Positions 41,622 to 51,404 of a stretch of DNA of 64,000 nt are shown here, piece by piece. The notes beneath the pieces are model-generated. The model was given only the letters and a program-made list of their open reading frames with translations, ran no database searches and was not told the origin of the DNA. The stretch covers positions 310,001 through 374,000 of the forward strand of contig NAJO01000001.1 in NCBI GenBank assembly GCA_002077065.1, in the 5' to 3' direction. A program made the translations under genes and the position numbers. The stretch is from Cryoendolithus antarcticus. Taxonomy: Eukaryota; Ascomycota; Dothideomycetes; Cladosporiales; Cladosporiaceae. The stretch's first letter is position 1. The number at the start of each line of letters is the position of its first letter.

Positions 41622-43727
41622 TCACATGTATCTATACGTGGCCCATGGATCTCTCCATCGGCTTCCACCCCGATATCGAGCACTGACAGGATCACGACCA
41701 AAGCCGCCAGTGTGGCGTCTCGGCCAGTACGGCGTCGCAGCAGCGATGACAGGCGTCTGTACCACACTCGGTGGCATGATCGCCAGTCGCTCTCCTGATA
41801 GTGGCACGACATTCGCTGGCGCGTATATCGGCTGTGGAAGCAACGCGGGCGTCGGATTGTAGAGATCGTCGTAGCTTCGCCTTCGTCCGTACGGCGTGGC
41901 GGTAAGCAGTGGTCTGGGAGCATACCCTCCTACAGCTAGAGGAGCGTGGACAGGATTCTGGTATGCTGTTGAGGCGGCGCCTCCATCACGACCAAGAACA
42001 GCGTTATCGTCCAATCGTCCAGGGTAAGTCATCTCAGCAACGACCAGCTTGCAGTCATCTTTCAACGCCGCGTTCCGATGGTACAGCTTCTCGAACCTCT
42101 CGCGATGGGTTTGTAGTAGGATTTCGTAGTTGCTCAGACCTCTCTCAAGGCCCGCACCAGTATAGTCAAGTCCATACCCACTACCGTAGCGATCATCAGT
42201 GCGAGCGAGAAATGCTCTAGCCCACTTGTGGAGATCAGCGTGTATGCTGCCCTTGCCGCCGTCTTTGTCATTGTACAGCTCTTTGAGAGCGGCGATTGGG
42301 TCATCGGTCGTACGTGACATGCTGAAGAGTCTTTCCAGAGCATACTTGCGAAGCTCTTCGAAGAATAGCCCCTCAGCTGACTTGAAGACGCGAATGTGGG
42401 TTGTGATGTCGTCTGGCTGCTCCTGTCCCCTTCCTTGGCCAACGATTTTTGGTGGGCCAATACGGTGGGACAGGGATGCAGAAGCGGGACAGTGACCCTC
42501 TTCGAGGGATGGCGAGTACCTCTGGTGCTGGATGAAGTCCCAGAGGCACTTGAAGACTTGAAATTCGCACTCCGGAACGATGCATTCGAATCTGTCAAGT
42601 TTGACGGCCTGTCTCTTTAGACTCGGAAATGCCATGGCTTTCTCCCGTGGTATCATAACTCGCTTGCTGTCCCATATCAGCTCAATGTAGGTTGCTGAGG
42701 GTGGACCTTTCCGTCGTTCGGTCGGCTCCAGCTTGCCCTCTTCGTTCAGATCGTAGATGGTGCTACCTTTGCTGTCGAGGGCAAGGTCTATGCAGCGAGA
42801 GAAGTCTCGGACTTGCCAGTTCGTGACTTCTGGGAGGCGGATGTATCGGTTGTCGTGACTGCAGTGCGAGCGGCCATCGGGTGGTGGAGGTCCTCCCGTA
42901 TTGCCGCGAGGGTCTATGGCGATGAAGGGACGGCCATCTCGAGTGGAGTCGCCGTCGTCGAGTAGACGGCGGAGGTTGCCATGACTGTCGTTGCGGTGAG
43001 AAGCATGGAAGAGCATGTTCAGGGCTTTCTTCTTGCAGTGGCGGGTAATCTCGTCAATGGCCATGAGAATGACGCCGAAGTGAACGCCGTCAAGCAAACG
43101 GCCATCTTGCTTGGCTTCTGGATCTTGAGCTCCACAGCAGATGAGAAAATACGCGTGAATCATTTGATGGATCATTTGCTCAAGCAGATCATCTATCTGA
43201 GCCTCGTCCTTCTTGAAAGGCGTGCTGTTCAGCTCGATCGTCACACGAGGGCACATGGTCCCGGCCGTGCTTGTCATGCCTGGCGAGTGGTCTGACTGAG
43301 TCCTCCATCTTAAGAGCACCATCCCCTCTAACTTGTGCAAAAAGAGCGTTCGGTCGAGTTGGTCGAAGATACGGAATGGCGTCGTTCTCGCCGCCGGCGC
43401 TTTTCGAAGGGTATCGATCTCTTCGATGATACTGGGTCCGTTACTAATGATGTGCTTGTAGCAGTATGCGGTAGCGTACTCCAGGGTCCAGCCAAGATCG
43501 CCATGATGCCTAATGTCCGGATCTTGGAGGTCCTGTGAGATGTCATACGGTGATTTGCGGTCTTCAGCTCCGGGTTCTCGTCTTGTGCGGCGTCTGCGTG
43601 TTTCGTATGAGCTGACTCGACTGAGAGTGTCGGATCTGGCCGGTCGATAGACGCTGAGGTACTGAGGGTCAAGGGCACGGATTAAAGGTAGGTAAGGTAT
43701 TGGATTGGCGTAGTGATGTAATGGCAT
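41622..43727 (-). CDS. SprT-like protein with HQxxH in place of HExxH, BTB-like C-terminal part
   Basis: Single exon, 701 residues from the ATG at 43727. After an Arg-rich segment, residues 120-240 look like a fungal SprT-like fold: FDQLDRTLFLHKLEGMVLLR, then LLEQMIHQMIHAYFLICCGA and GRLLDGVHFGVILMAIDEIT. The zinc ligands are present (His187, His191, and His216 in VHFGV), but the catalytic Glu of HExxH is Gln188 (codon CAA, one change from GAA). The second half (RFECIVPECEFQVFKCLWDF, THIRVFKSAEGLFFEELRKY, ALERLFSM) resembles the core and back region of a BTB domain used as an interaction module. A Pro/Gly/Tyr-rich tail follows. SprT relatives cleave DNA-protein crosslinks; this member may bind without cleaving. 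Function is inferred. Confidence 0.65.
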   Translation of the reverse strand: MPLHHYANPIPYLPLIRALDPQYLSVYRPARSDTLSRVSSYETRRRRTRREPGAEDRKSPYDISQDLQDPDIRHHGDLGWTLEYATAYCYKHIISNGPSIIEEIDTLRKAPAARTTPFRIFDQLDRTLFLHKLEGMVLLRWRTQSDHSPGMTSTAGTMCPRVTIELNSTPFKKDEAQIDDLLEQMIHQMIHAYFLICCGAQDPEAKQDGRLLDGVHFGVILMAIDEITRHCKKKALNMLFHASHRNDSHGNLRRLLDDGDSTRDGRPFIAIDPRGNTGGPPPPDGRSHCSHDNRYIRLPEVTNWQVRDFSRCIDLALDSKGSTIYDLNEEGKLEPTERRKGPPSATYIELIWDSKRVMIPREKAMAFPSLKRQAVKLDRFECIVPECEFQVFKCLWDFIQHQRYSPSLEEGHCPASASLSHRIGPPKIVGQGRGQEQPDDITTHIRVFKSAEGLFFEELRKYALERLFSMSRTTDDPIAALKELYNDKDGGKGSIHADLHKWARAFLARTDDRYGSGYGLDYTGAGLERGLSNYEILLQTHRERFEKLYHRNAALKDDCKLVVAEMTYPGRLDDNAVLGRDGGAASTAYQNPVHAPLAVGGYAPRPLLTATPYGRRRSYDDLYNPTPALLPQPIYAPANVVPLSGERLAIMPPSVVQTPVIAAATPYWPRRHTGGFGRDPVSARYRGGSRWRDPWATYRYM

Positions 43728-44626
43728 GAATGCAGAAAGCTTCCTCTATGCGTGTAACAGTGACCAGCTACCCAGCTACGACCCGTGGCTGGGTGAGAGG
43801 AGGGAAGCATGATCGGACGCAGCTTGCTCAAAATGGGCAAGGCAACTGTTTTGACTGTTGACGATGTCACCCATCAGAACGGTGACTAGTACACAGCGTC
43901 GGGTAGTGCTCGACGTGGAGAGAAGCAGTTCATATGCTTGCCCATACCAAAGACAATCATTATCTTGGCAGTGAGCCAAAGATGTCGCCGAAGCCAGGAC
44001 TGGAGGTTGCACAACCCGCAGCATCCCGTAGCGTGAAAAGGTGATACATGTCCGATGATTGACTGACGGCGGAATGTCGATGCCCATTTACGCATTACTC
44101 TAGGCAGCTAGCCTGGGCCGCAGCTTTTACGCCACACAACGTTCGTTTGTTGTGTTGTTCGTGGGGTACAAGAATTGGTGATGATGCACAAGCCAGCAAA
44201 CATTTGGGAGTACCATCTGTAGTGGGTTCAACGTAATCGTCGCGAGCTCGCGGTTACAAGCGCGCCTGTGTAATGTGGGCGGCTATCCGGTCAGCTGATC
44301 CATCTAGACTTGCCATTACCTGATCGTTCGTCGTGCCTGCTCAATCGTGGCATCTCGACGTTGAGTGCCGTTTGCTTGCTTTCGAGGAGACCACCGAATA
44401 GCATCGGCATCGATACCAATGTGGTGGCAGCCGTGGTCGACGCATACTGAGAAAATTGCTGAACCGTCAACAGTATATACTATGAGATACATACACTTCA
44501 ATTTCGGGCACAATGCTGGCTGCCCAAGTCTTCCGGTGGCAACCTTTCCACGACAAGATGCAACCACCGTGATATTATCGCCACGTAGCCCGGGGACTAG
44601 CCACCTCTTCACTCTTCGCACTCCCA
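43728..44626. other. Intergenic region upstream of the SprT-like gene
   Basis: About 900 bases between the SprT-like start and the Mpv17-family stop, both on the minus strand. No convincing frame or RNA gene. Confidence 0.35.
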
Positions 44627-45540
44627 CTAGTACCCAGGCCGCCTCCCATCATCCCTCCTGTCATAATCCGACCTCCCATCTGACTTCCTGCCATCCTCGT
44701 ACTTCCTCCTCAGCGCCTGCAGCCTCTTCTTCTTCGTATGCGCGTTGATGTAGGTTCCGATAATGAAGCCGATGAGATTGAAGAATGGCACCCAGGTCTC
44801 CTGCGGGAGGAACGCCTGTGCGAAAGCCAGGGCGACTGGTGAGGTGATCCAGGAGACTTTCATGACTGGCATGAAGCCTGCGCGAACCGTAGCACGGACT
44901 TGGTGGAAAGTTCGAGCGCCAGCGATGACCGCCATGCTGGTGAGGTAGACTCCGTTCTGGATGGGTGAGATCTATTCGTCGCGTTAGCACCTGATACCAG
45001 CCATGTATTATATTGGGCAGCAACATACCACCAAGTTCGACACGATGATCTGCAGAATCTTCGCTTTCAAGCTCGTCCGGCCAGCAAACAACCTCTGCAG
45101 AAGGGAGATCATCACATGACCAAGCGGCGCGCTGATGAACGCGCCGTAGACTGCCATCTTCGGCACACGACTAGTGAAGTAGTGGCCATGCTTGCTGCGA
45201 TCCTTCGCGATCCAGGAGGCTAGGAATTCTTGCAGACCCGCGAGCGAGCCTGACGTAACCATCTTCGTGCGAAGTGGATCTTCCTGTAGCTTCTTGAGGT
45301 ACCACTGTGATTGTCGTGTTAGTGCGCTTAAGGTCATTCAGACTTCAATCATCTTACCGCGAGGTAGCCATTAGGCCCAGCACCAGCGGTCAGCGCATTG
45401 CCAACAGTGTGTGCGAGATCCTCCTTGCCCTTGGATAGATCGCGTGTTCCGAAGGAGCCTCCTGGCGGTACTGGGGGTGGAGGAATCGCGCCGGCGGTGG
45501 TGCGGATGGTCTCCTTCTGCTCGAACTTGACCTGCGACAT
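44627..45540 (-). CDS. Mpv17/PMP22 family membrane protein
   Basis: Three exons, 45540-45358, 45304-45029 and 44971-44627, all phase 0, with introns of 53 and 57 nt; 267 residues. The start is in ideal Kozak context (GCCACCATG). A Pro-rich N-terminus (AGAIPPPPVPPGG) leads to the Mpv17/PMP22 domain: WYLKKLQEDPLRTKMVTSGS, LAGLQEFLASWIA, VPKMAVYGAFISAPLGHVMI, NLVISPIQNGVYLTSMAVIA, and FLPQETWVPFFNLIGFIIGT. The domain has about four membrane helices and ends in a strongly charged tail (KKKRLQALRRKYEDGRK). Fungal members are peroxisomal or mitochondrial inner-membrane channel-like proteins; the tail and N-terminus do not settle which. The family block W(x)P(x)NF is present as WVPFFN, a slight variant. 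Confidence 0.85.
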
Positions 45541-46339
45541 GGTGGCGAGCTAGATGGGAAAAATGTTTGTGAATGGGCGGACTCAATGAGTGCCTATACA
45601 CGTGGAACGTCAGCTCGTCCGGGAGCTGTCGCATCGATGTTGATCGGCGTTGCGGCGGGCGACGCCGATCACGTGACGCTTGTGTAGAAACACGCCTCGG
45701 CACCTGAACGGAGCACTTCCTTAACATGCCTGCCCTTCTTCCTTCTACCAATCCATCGGCGTGCAAAGGTCAGGTCCTCACGTATGTTAAGAGCATTTCT
45801 ATCGAACTCGGAATCGTTACACCTCGAGAGATGTCTTTGGTGTTGCACGCTACAGTTCCTCACGAGTCGCTCTCTGATTCACGTCTGAGAACCCAGCAAT
45901 CATCAACACTGCCACTGTAAAGACTGGCGTGAGCTGGCATCGTTCAGTATCTTCGCAACGCTTGGTAAAGTTGAACTAAATATTTATCAAGGCTCTCCTT
46001 GCTTCGGCCACGTGAAGACCATGCAAAGTGAGGTTGCACAGAACCCAGTGCAGCGGTACGCGTCGTTCCTTCTCAAGCACGTCAGACATCAGTTGCTCTT
46101 GCCTATCAAACAACGGGAGGCACAATGGTCAGCACCTTCAATTGTTGTCTGTCTTGCAACGGAAACTATCCACCCCCTTCCTCTGCTCTTCGAAACTCTT
46201 ACTGACCATTTATCTCTATGCTCCCCCTCAATCACACTCATATTGTTACTGTGTCTTGATCGACCCGAATCTGTCTTCACGCAAGATTCCTTGGAAACAT
46301 CGCCAAGCGCTTCTCTGCGACGCGGTCGATCACTTCGCG
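45541..46339. other. Divergent intergenic region
   Basis: About 800 bases upstream of the Mpv17-family gene. C/T-rich stretches around 46130-46260. No supported gene. Confidence 0.35.
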
Positions 46340-46657
46340 ATGGCGCACCCGCCGACCAACTTTCATAAACACAGCACTCCGACCTCCTCACAATCTTTCC
46401 CGACCGATCCCTTCTGGCAGTCTTCGCCACCGTACAATCGCTCCGGCATGGCCGCGCTGATGAGGGCAATCAGACAGGTGAGTGCCCATGGCATCGTTAA
46501 GCATGAGCTCCGAAAGAAGTCTGGAGAGCCTTGTGCTCTTATTTACTATGATGCAAGCGTTATCCTTCACCTGTTCCACCGTAAAAGAGCATGGCGTCGG
46601 CTTGTGCCTCTCGATAGAGCTGCTACCGACGATTCGCTGATGCGGCGGGATTCATGA
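46340..46657 (+). CDS. Possible small hypothetical protein
   Basis: Open frame of 105 residues from the ATG at 46340 (GCGATGG context). It reads MAHPPTNFHKHSTPTSSQSF, then SGMAALMRAIRQVSAHGIVK and KSGEPCALIYYDASVILHLF. Composition is plausible but no family is recognised. It ends 58 bases before the start of the next plus-strand gene, so it could also be upstream leader. Confidence 0.3.
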   Translation: MAHPPTNFHKHSTPTSSQSFPTDPFWQSSPPYNRSGMAALMRAIRQVSAHGIVKHELRKKSGEPCALIYYDASVILHLFHRKRAWRRLVPLDRAATDDSLMRRDS

Positions 46658-46715
46658 ACGCTCGGGCAATAAGTTACTGCTCTTGAGAACTTCAGCCCTC
46701 TGAGAATGCGAAGTT

Positions 46716-48143
46716 ATGGCACCGTCGAGACCTGTACTGACGCGCTCGCAGGCAGTGCCACCTCCACCGACCGGGCAGCGTCAGCGTAGTCCAGCTACGC
46801 CTCAGCAAACGCGTCGCGTAGGCCAATGCACCCACATCACCATGATCCGTCAGCACGGTACGAGCGCCTGCAACATGTGTGGCAGGCATCCAAACGTCGG
46901 ATGGCTATACGCCTGTCGACAGGACTGGCTGCTCGCACGCCAATCGACATCCAGTCACGATCTGGAGCTTCCGCATCTTCCCATCGAGAGCGACGACCTC
47001 GACCACCTGACCGAGATTGCCATAGCGGTCGGTATGAGTCACAGTGTGGTGGCTCAGATGCGCTCGAAATCCTACACCGTCACCGACGCCAAGAAGATTA
47101 TCGCTGATAAGGTTCACATGCTCAATGTGATCAAGGCAGAGGAAAGTACGTCAGCTCAGCACTCGCCTCCTGAATCGGCTACTGGCAAGACAGGCGAAGC
47201 AGCCTCTAGCATCATTGCAGCCCTGGGTACCACCGTGTCATCCTCCACCTCATTTGAGGCTGTTAGTGCAGCTGCCAGCAACACTACTACGTGCACCTAC
47301 ATGGTCTGCCACACCTGCCGCCCGTTCCTTCACGACAGGGTGCCCGTGACAATAGCAGCTATTATCAACGGCACAGAGCCGGCAATTTCGAGTAACGAGA
47401 TGCAGTATCTGCGCATGGTCGAGCCGGCTGTTATCAGTAAGCTCGGTACACGACCTGCACCAATTCGTCGCCTTCGTCAATTCGGCCTCGGACTGACGAG
47501 CACGGACATCACTTCGCAGCAGAAAGACGGCGCCGACGAAAACAGTACGCCAAGTGACTGGACGTCAAGCGATATCTCGAGTGGAGTCTACGAAGATGAC
47601 GATAACGGGCCGTTTGTCCACGTTGATCCGTTTCCCTGCCCTGGCCCTGGCTTCTGCCCAGTTGCCAGCTATGAAGACGGGTGCGCCTACGATGGAGACT
47701 TCGACGACGGAAAACGTGCCATCAATGACGCCATAGTCATTGGACATCACACCGATACTACTGCTGGTGCCGAGCACAACACGCCCGATTGCCCACGCTA
47801 TCGTCTGCGCCGCGTCGAGGGCAACGTTTCCGATACTCCAGGCCGAGCTTCCTCAACTGGCTCGTCCGTCAGTCTACCCACCCCGACCACTATGCCACTC
47901 ACTCCCATCACGCCGTCTGACGGGAGCTCCGAAGACGTACTCAATGATCGAATCAACGGCAAGCCAGTGAAGGTCGGCAAAGCAGCTACCATCTGTGGCA
48001 GACTCGACTCCGGTGCAGGCGGAGACATGAGCAGCAGATCTAGCAGCAGCAGCTTGGGGAGCGAGGTGGCTGTAGCAGACGGCGTCGCGCTGACGGAAGA
48101 GGCAGTAGAGGCGCACATCCCGAACATCAAGTACGAGGAGTAG
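46716..48143 (+). CDS. Conserved hypothetical protein with paired Cys motifs
   Basis: Single exon, 475 residues from the ATG at 46716 (MAPSRPVLTRSQAVPPPPTG). Two Cys-containing signatures stand out: CNMCGRHPNVGWLYACRQD near residues 52-70 and CTYMVCHTCRPFLHDRVP near residues 190-207. Together they could form a zinc site. Between them a helical region (DDLDHLTEIAIAVGMSHSVV, AKKIIADKVHMLNVIKAEE) is present. The C-terminal half is Ser/Thr/Pro-rich with acidic patches (YEDDDNGPFVHVDPFPCPGP; TPTTMPLTPITPSDGSSED). I recall the MCG...GWLYxCxQD pattern from fungal hypothetical proteins of unknown function. No membrane segment or signal peptide. Confidence 0.65.
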   Translation: MAPSRPVLTRSQAVPPPPTGQRQRSPATPQQTRRVGQCTHITMIRQHGTSACNMCGRHPNVGWLYACRQDWLLARQSTSSHDLELPHLPIESDDLDHLTEIAIAVGMSHSVVAQMRSKSYTVTDAKKIIADKVHMLNVIKAEESTSAQHSPPESATGKTGEAASSIIAALGTTVSSSTSFEAVSAAASNTTTCTYMVCHTCRPFLHDRVPVTIAAIINGTEPAISSNEMQYLRMVEPAVISKLGTRPAPIRRLRQFGLGLTSTDITSQQKDGADENSTPSDWTSSDISSGVYEDDDNGPFVHVDPFPCPGPGFCPVASYEDGCAYDGDFDDGKRAINDAIVIGHHTDTTAGAEHNTPDCPRYRLRRVEGNVSDTPGRASSTGSSVSLPTPTTMPLTPITPSDGSSEDVLNDRINGKPVKVGKAATICGRLDSGAGGDMSSRSSSSSLGSEVAVADGVALTEEAVEAHIPNIKYEE

Positions 48144-48787
48144 GATGCTCCCTAGCGCTCCTGGTGTCCCTGGACACGGCATCGTTATCGTACACAATCG
48201 TCGGGAGGAACAACGTGGTGTGAACTGCACGCGGGAGCTCGTAAGCAGTTCAAATACAGGAGACTCGAGTGAGCGAGACTGATGACTTGGGAGGATTGCG
48301 TACCTGAAAATTAGCGAAGGCGTCGGTTACATGGAGAGAAGCGCGGGATGGAACCATTACATTCACTGCATATCGATTGTCTTACGTTATGTAGGCATAC
48401 AATGTACCTTCGCCTCTCCCACTGTCTGAACCATCCTGTGGTGATATAGATATACCTACGATCGTGCAGCGACTTGCTGCTCCGGGCATGCGTGTAGGAG
48501 CATAACTTGATCTTCATACGCCTGGACGACCGTAGGGACTGTGGCCGGATCGACCCCATATCGTCCCAGCCCTCTGAATCAGACGGGTATATCATACTTG
48601 ACTTATGCAACGGCCGGCAACAGCACAGAACGATTTGCTCACGTAGAATGACATCTTAGGCTCTTCACAGTCAGTTTATCTAATACTGTTCCTTCGAGCT
48701 CACATCACCATCGCTGCAGGATTGATAGGATGATCTCAAATGCTCCTTCCAAGCCACGCCGCGCCCTAAACCCAGTTGACAAGTGCC
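48144..48787. other. Intergenic region
   Basis: About 640 bases of presumed 3' region. Nothing recognised. Confidence 0.35.
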
Positions 48788-49087
48788 CTAAATCCTGAAA
48801 CGTGCCGTTCCCAGCCAGTTGAAATCGAAGCCGTTGCCGAAGCCGGTAAACGCAATCATCGAAACCTTGCTAGACAAGCTAGGGTCGGCGCTGGGAGACT
48901 TTGAATCTCCGACCGCAGCAGATTGCGCGTCTTGATCCATCTTGACACTTCTCCGTACTCCACCATCTTCGTCGTTGGAGCCGTTGCGTGTGCTGCGTTT
49001 CGAGCGTTCGTTGCTGCGTTCTTGCTTCTGCGAAGTGTGCTGCGTGATCGAATTTGCAAGTGACACGACCGAAAACCTGGAAGTCAT
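48788..49087 (-). CDS. Possible small hypothetical protein
   Basis: Frame of 99 residues from the ATG at 49087 (MTSRFSVVSLANSITQHTS) with a charged centre (ERSNERSKRSTRNGSNDEDG) and a more hydrophobic end (KVSMIAFTGFGNGFDFNWLG). No family, no splice support. The frame extends upstream to 49270. Low certainty. Confidence 0.25.
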   Translation of the reverse strand: MTSRFSVVSLANSITQHTSQKQERSNERSKRSTRNGSNDEDGGVRRSVKMDQDAQSAAVGDSKSPSADPSLSSKVSMIAFTGFGNGFDFNWLGTARFRI

Positions 49088-49426
49088 CCCTGGACCGTAC
49101 CTGCATATATTTGACGGGACCTGGTTGCCGTGGTGGGGATTTATTGATAGACACGACGCTCCTGGACCGGATCCACTGAAAGAGGCTTGAGGAGAGAGGC
49201 GATAGTAGTGAACACACTTTGCATACGCGTTTGCTTGTTTGTACAGTACTGCGGTTGATCTGCGTAACACTCGAGGCGCATAGTCACGAGGCCGGAAGGA
49301 AGGCCATCGTACAGTAAGCCCGAAACCTCAGCCACCACGTTGGACAAGGCTGGGCTGACCTTGAGGCAAGATTTGAATCAAAGACCACGCCCTTCCCAGC
49401 GCACGCCACGGTCACTGTAATCCACG
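49088..49426. other. Intergenic region upstream of the secreted protein gene
   Basis: About 340 bases; presumed promoter of the gene starting at 49427. No distinct element identified. Confidence 0.3.
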
Positions 49427-50184
49427 ATGAGGGCGACACTACTTGCCCCGGTGCTCGCCGTCCTCTCCTTCACCTCCGCGGACACCCTACTACCCTCACC
49501 CTCGGCCGGCACATCACCCATATCGGACGGCATATCGGCACCCACACTCATACCCATGGAGGATGCGTCCCATCTCCAGTCCGTAGTCCCACACTTCTCC
49601 ATGTATCAATCACCTACTAACAGGCATTCAGACTCCGCCAAGCCGCTCCCGTCACAAACCCGCAGGCCACTCCCGTAGCGGTCCAAGCACCCACCGTGAC
49701 AACGAACTGGGTCCGCACCGAGATCAACGGAGTGGTGACCTACGTTCAACAGGCCTACACCCAGACCTTCGCCGCGGTACCAGACCAATGGCCAAGTCCA
49801 GGTGTGGGCCAAATCGGGCTCGGGACCTTGAAGAGTAAGAGAGGCATTGCGCCCGCTACAGCAGAGGAGACTGGACTTGCGGGAAGAGTGAGGGTATGAG
49901 AGCTTTGTGCTGATGTGAGCTGCTCTGTAGTGTTCGCACAGCCGGTCGAGGTAATTATGAGGGATGTGCTGGTGAAGCAGACGTTGAGTGTGCTGGAGGT
50001 GGTGGAGGTCCTTGAGACGAGGACAGTGGTGGAGTGGACGACTGCGACGGTGTGGAATAACGGATTGATCGCCGGGACTGGCACTGGATACATTACCGGC
50101 GCTAGACCTACCGCCTACGGTACCGCCGCGTCGGCACTCTCGTCTGGTCGGCCCTTTGCTTCGCGCTACTACTACTTCGGCTGA
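49427..50184 (+). CDS. Small secreted protein, three exons
   Basis: Exons 49427-49582, 49624-49834 and 49931-50184 join in frame (introns of 41 nt with branch CTAAC directly before the acceptor, and 96 nt with donor GTAAGA); 206 residues. MRATLLAPVLAVLSFTSADT is a good signal peptide. The mature part carries VTTNWVRTEINGVVTYVQQA and YTQTFAAVPDQWPSPGVGQ followed by IGLGTLK, which resembles a repeated motif of fungal secreted or wall-associated proteins. The third exon is Val/Thr-rich (VEVLETRTVVEWTTATVW) and ends FASRYYYFG. If intron 2 is not spliced the protein stops at 49899. Extracellular or cell-wall location is inferred from the signal peptide. Confidence 0.5.
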
Positions 50185-51404
50185 ATCATGCCATCGCACA
50201 GCATTCTCGCGTTGAGCTGCTTAGACGAACATACATACCATCGGTTTCTGGCGTTTGGGAGGGAAAGAGAAGTCTTTTGCTGCATCTGGCGTACACACAG
50301 CAGAGGCATATTTCGAGCGTTTTTGGCGGTCTGATAGCGATACTGTACTCTGCATACACAAGTCGAGCATAGAGATGTATACTGTACGCGAGACATAGCA
50401 TCTGTAGAGTACGAAGCAACTTAACATCAGTCCGGTCCCTGTGACTGGCTTATCATGTGCAGCTGAACCTGCAGGCGCTCGATCGCTCCGAAAGTTATAA
50501 CGACACGAGACGGATCACTATCTGTCCCGGTACGTAAGTAAGTACTTGCTCTACTCATGCACCAAAGTTCTAGACGAAATCACGTGCACCTCTCAGCAAG
50601 CCACAGAGCTATCAACGTTGTCAACCTAATCTGCACAGCAAGCCACATCCTACACACTCGGCTCGTCCAGCACACATCGCGCAACGCCGATCCAGAGACT
50701 TCGCTACATACGTCTCAGCCTTGCAGCTAAGCATCACGATCATTGAGGCTTGTGTAGCGAGTGGCTTGCAGAAGCGCGTTCGCACACACATGCAGCTCAG
50801 CCTCGCTGAAGCTTCTATGGGTCGATATCGCCCACGTGGCAGTCATGTTACGTTTCGGACAAGGCACGTTGGCGCTCGTTCACAGCCATGGATTGGCGAT
50901 AAGCTCACCGGTTCGTGAAGTAGCACGCGTGGCATGTAAGACAGTACCAGATCTGGGTTGATCTGCGCACGGGCTGTGTGAAGCACAGGAAGGCGCAACT
51001 GAGACGCCGCAGTCGCGGCTGCCCGAACTTCTTCGATGTTTGAAAGATGATAAGGAATAATGGACCGCCCTCGTCCGGGTTCGGATCTTGATGTTCGACA
51101 CCGACTTCACGGAACAAAGAAAAGTTTTGGCCCCCCGGATAGCTTGACGTCGCTGTGCAGATGCAAGGCTTCGGACAACACATACGAATGTGAATACTTT
51201 TGGGGGCCGAGAATACAAGGCTGCGTTTGAGCCTTGTGCACTGAGCCGGTAGCGACAGATCTTGTCTGGTCTCGGGAGATGAGATCTCCAAGTTATTCAC
51301 AGGAGGGTCTCACATACCCCGAGTCGACCCATACGACTATTGCCAATCGACATTCCGAAGAGAGCGCGACTGAGCGCAACGACCCATCCCCCACAACGAC
51401 CGCC
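50185..51404. other. Intergenic region upstream of the MFS transporter
   Basis: About 1.2 kb, presumed promoter region. The transporter frame is open from about 51234, so part could be a longer N-terminus. No other feature. Confidence 0.35.

Noticed and set aside
49606..50199. Minus-strand frame of 197 codons with Ser/Thr-rich content
   Set aside because: It overlaps the plus-strand secreted protein, which has a signal peptide, splice signals and a recognisable motif; the minus frame begins without an ATG.
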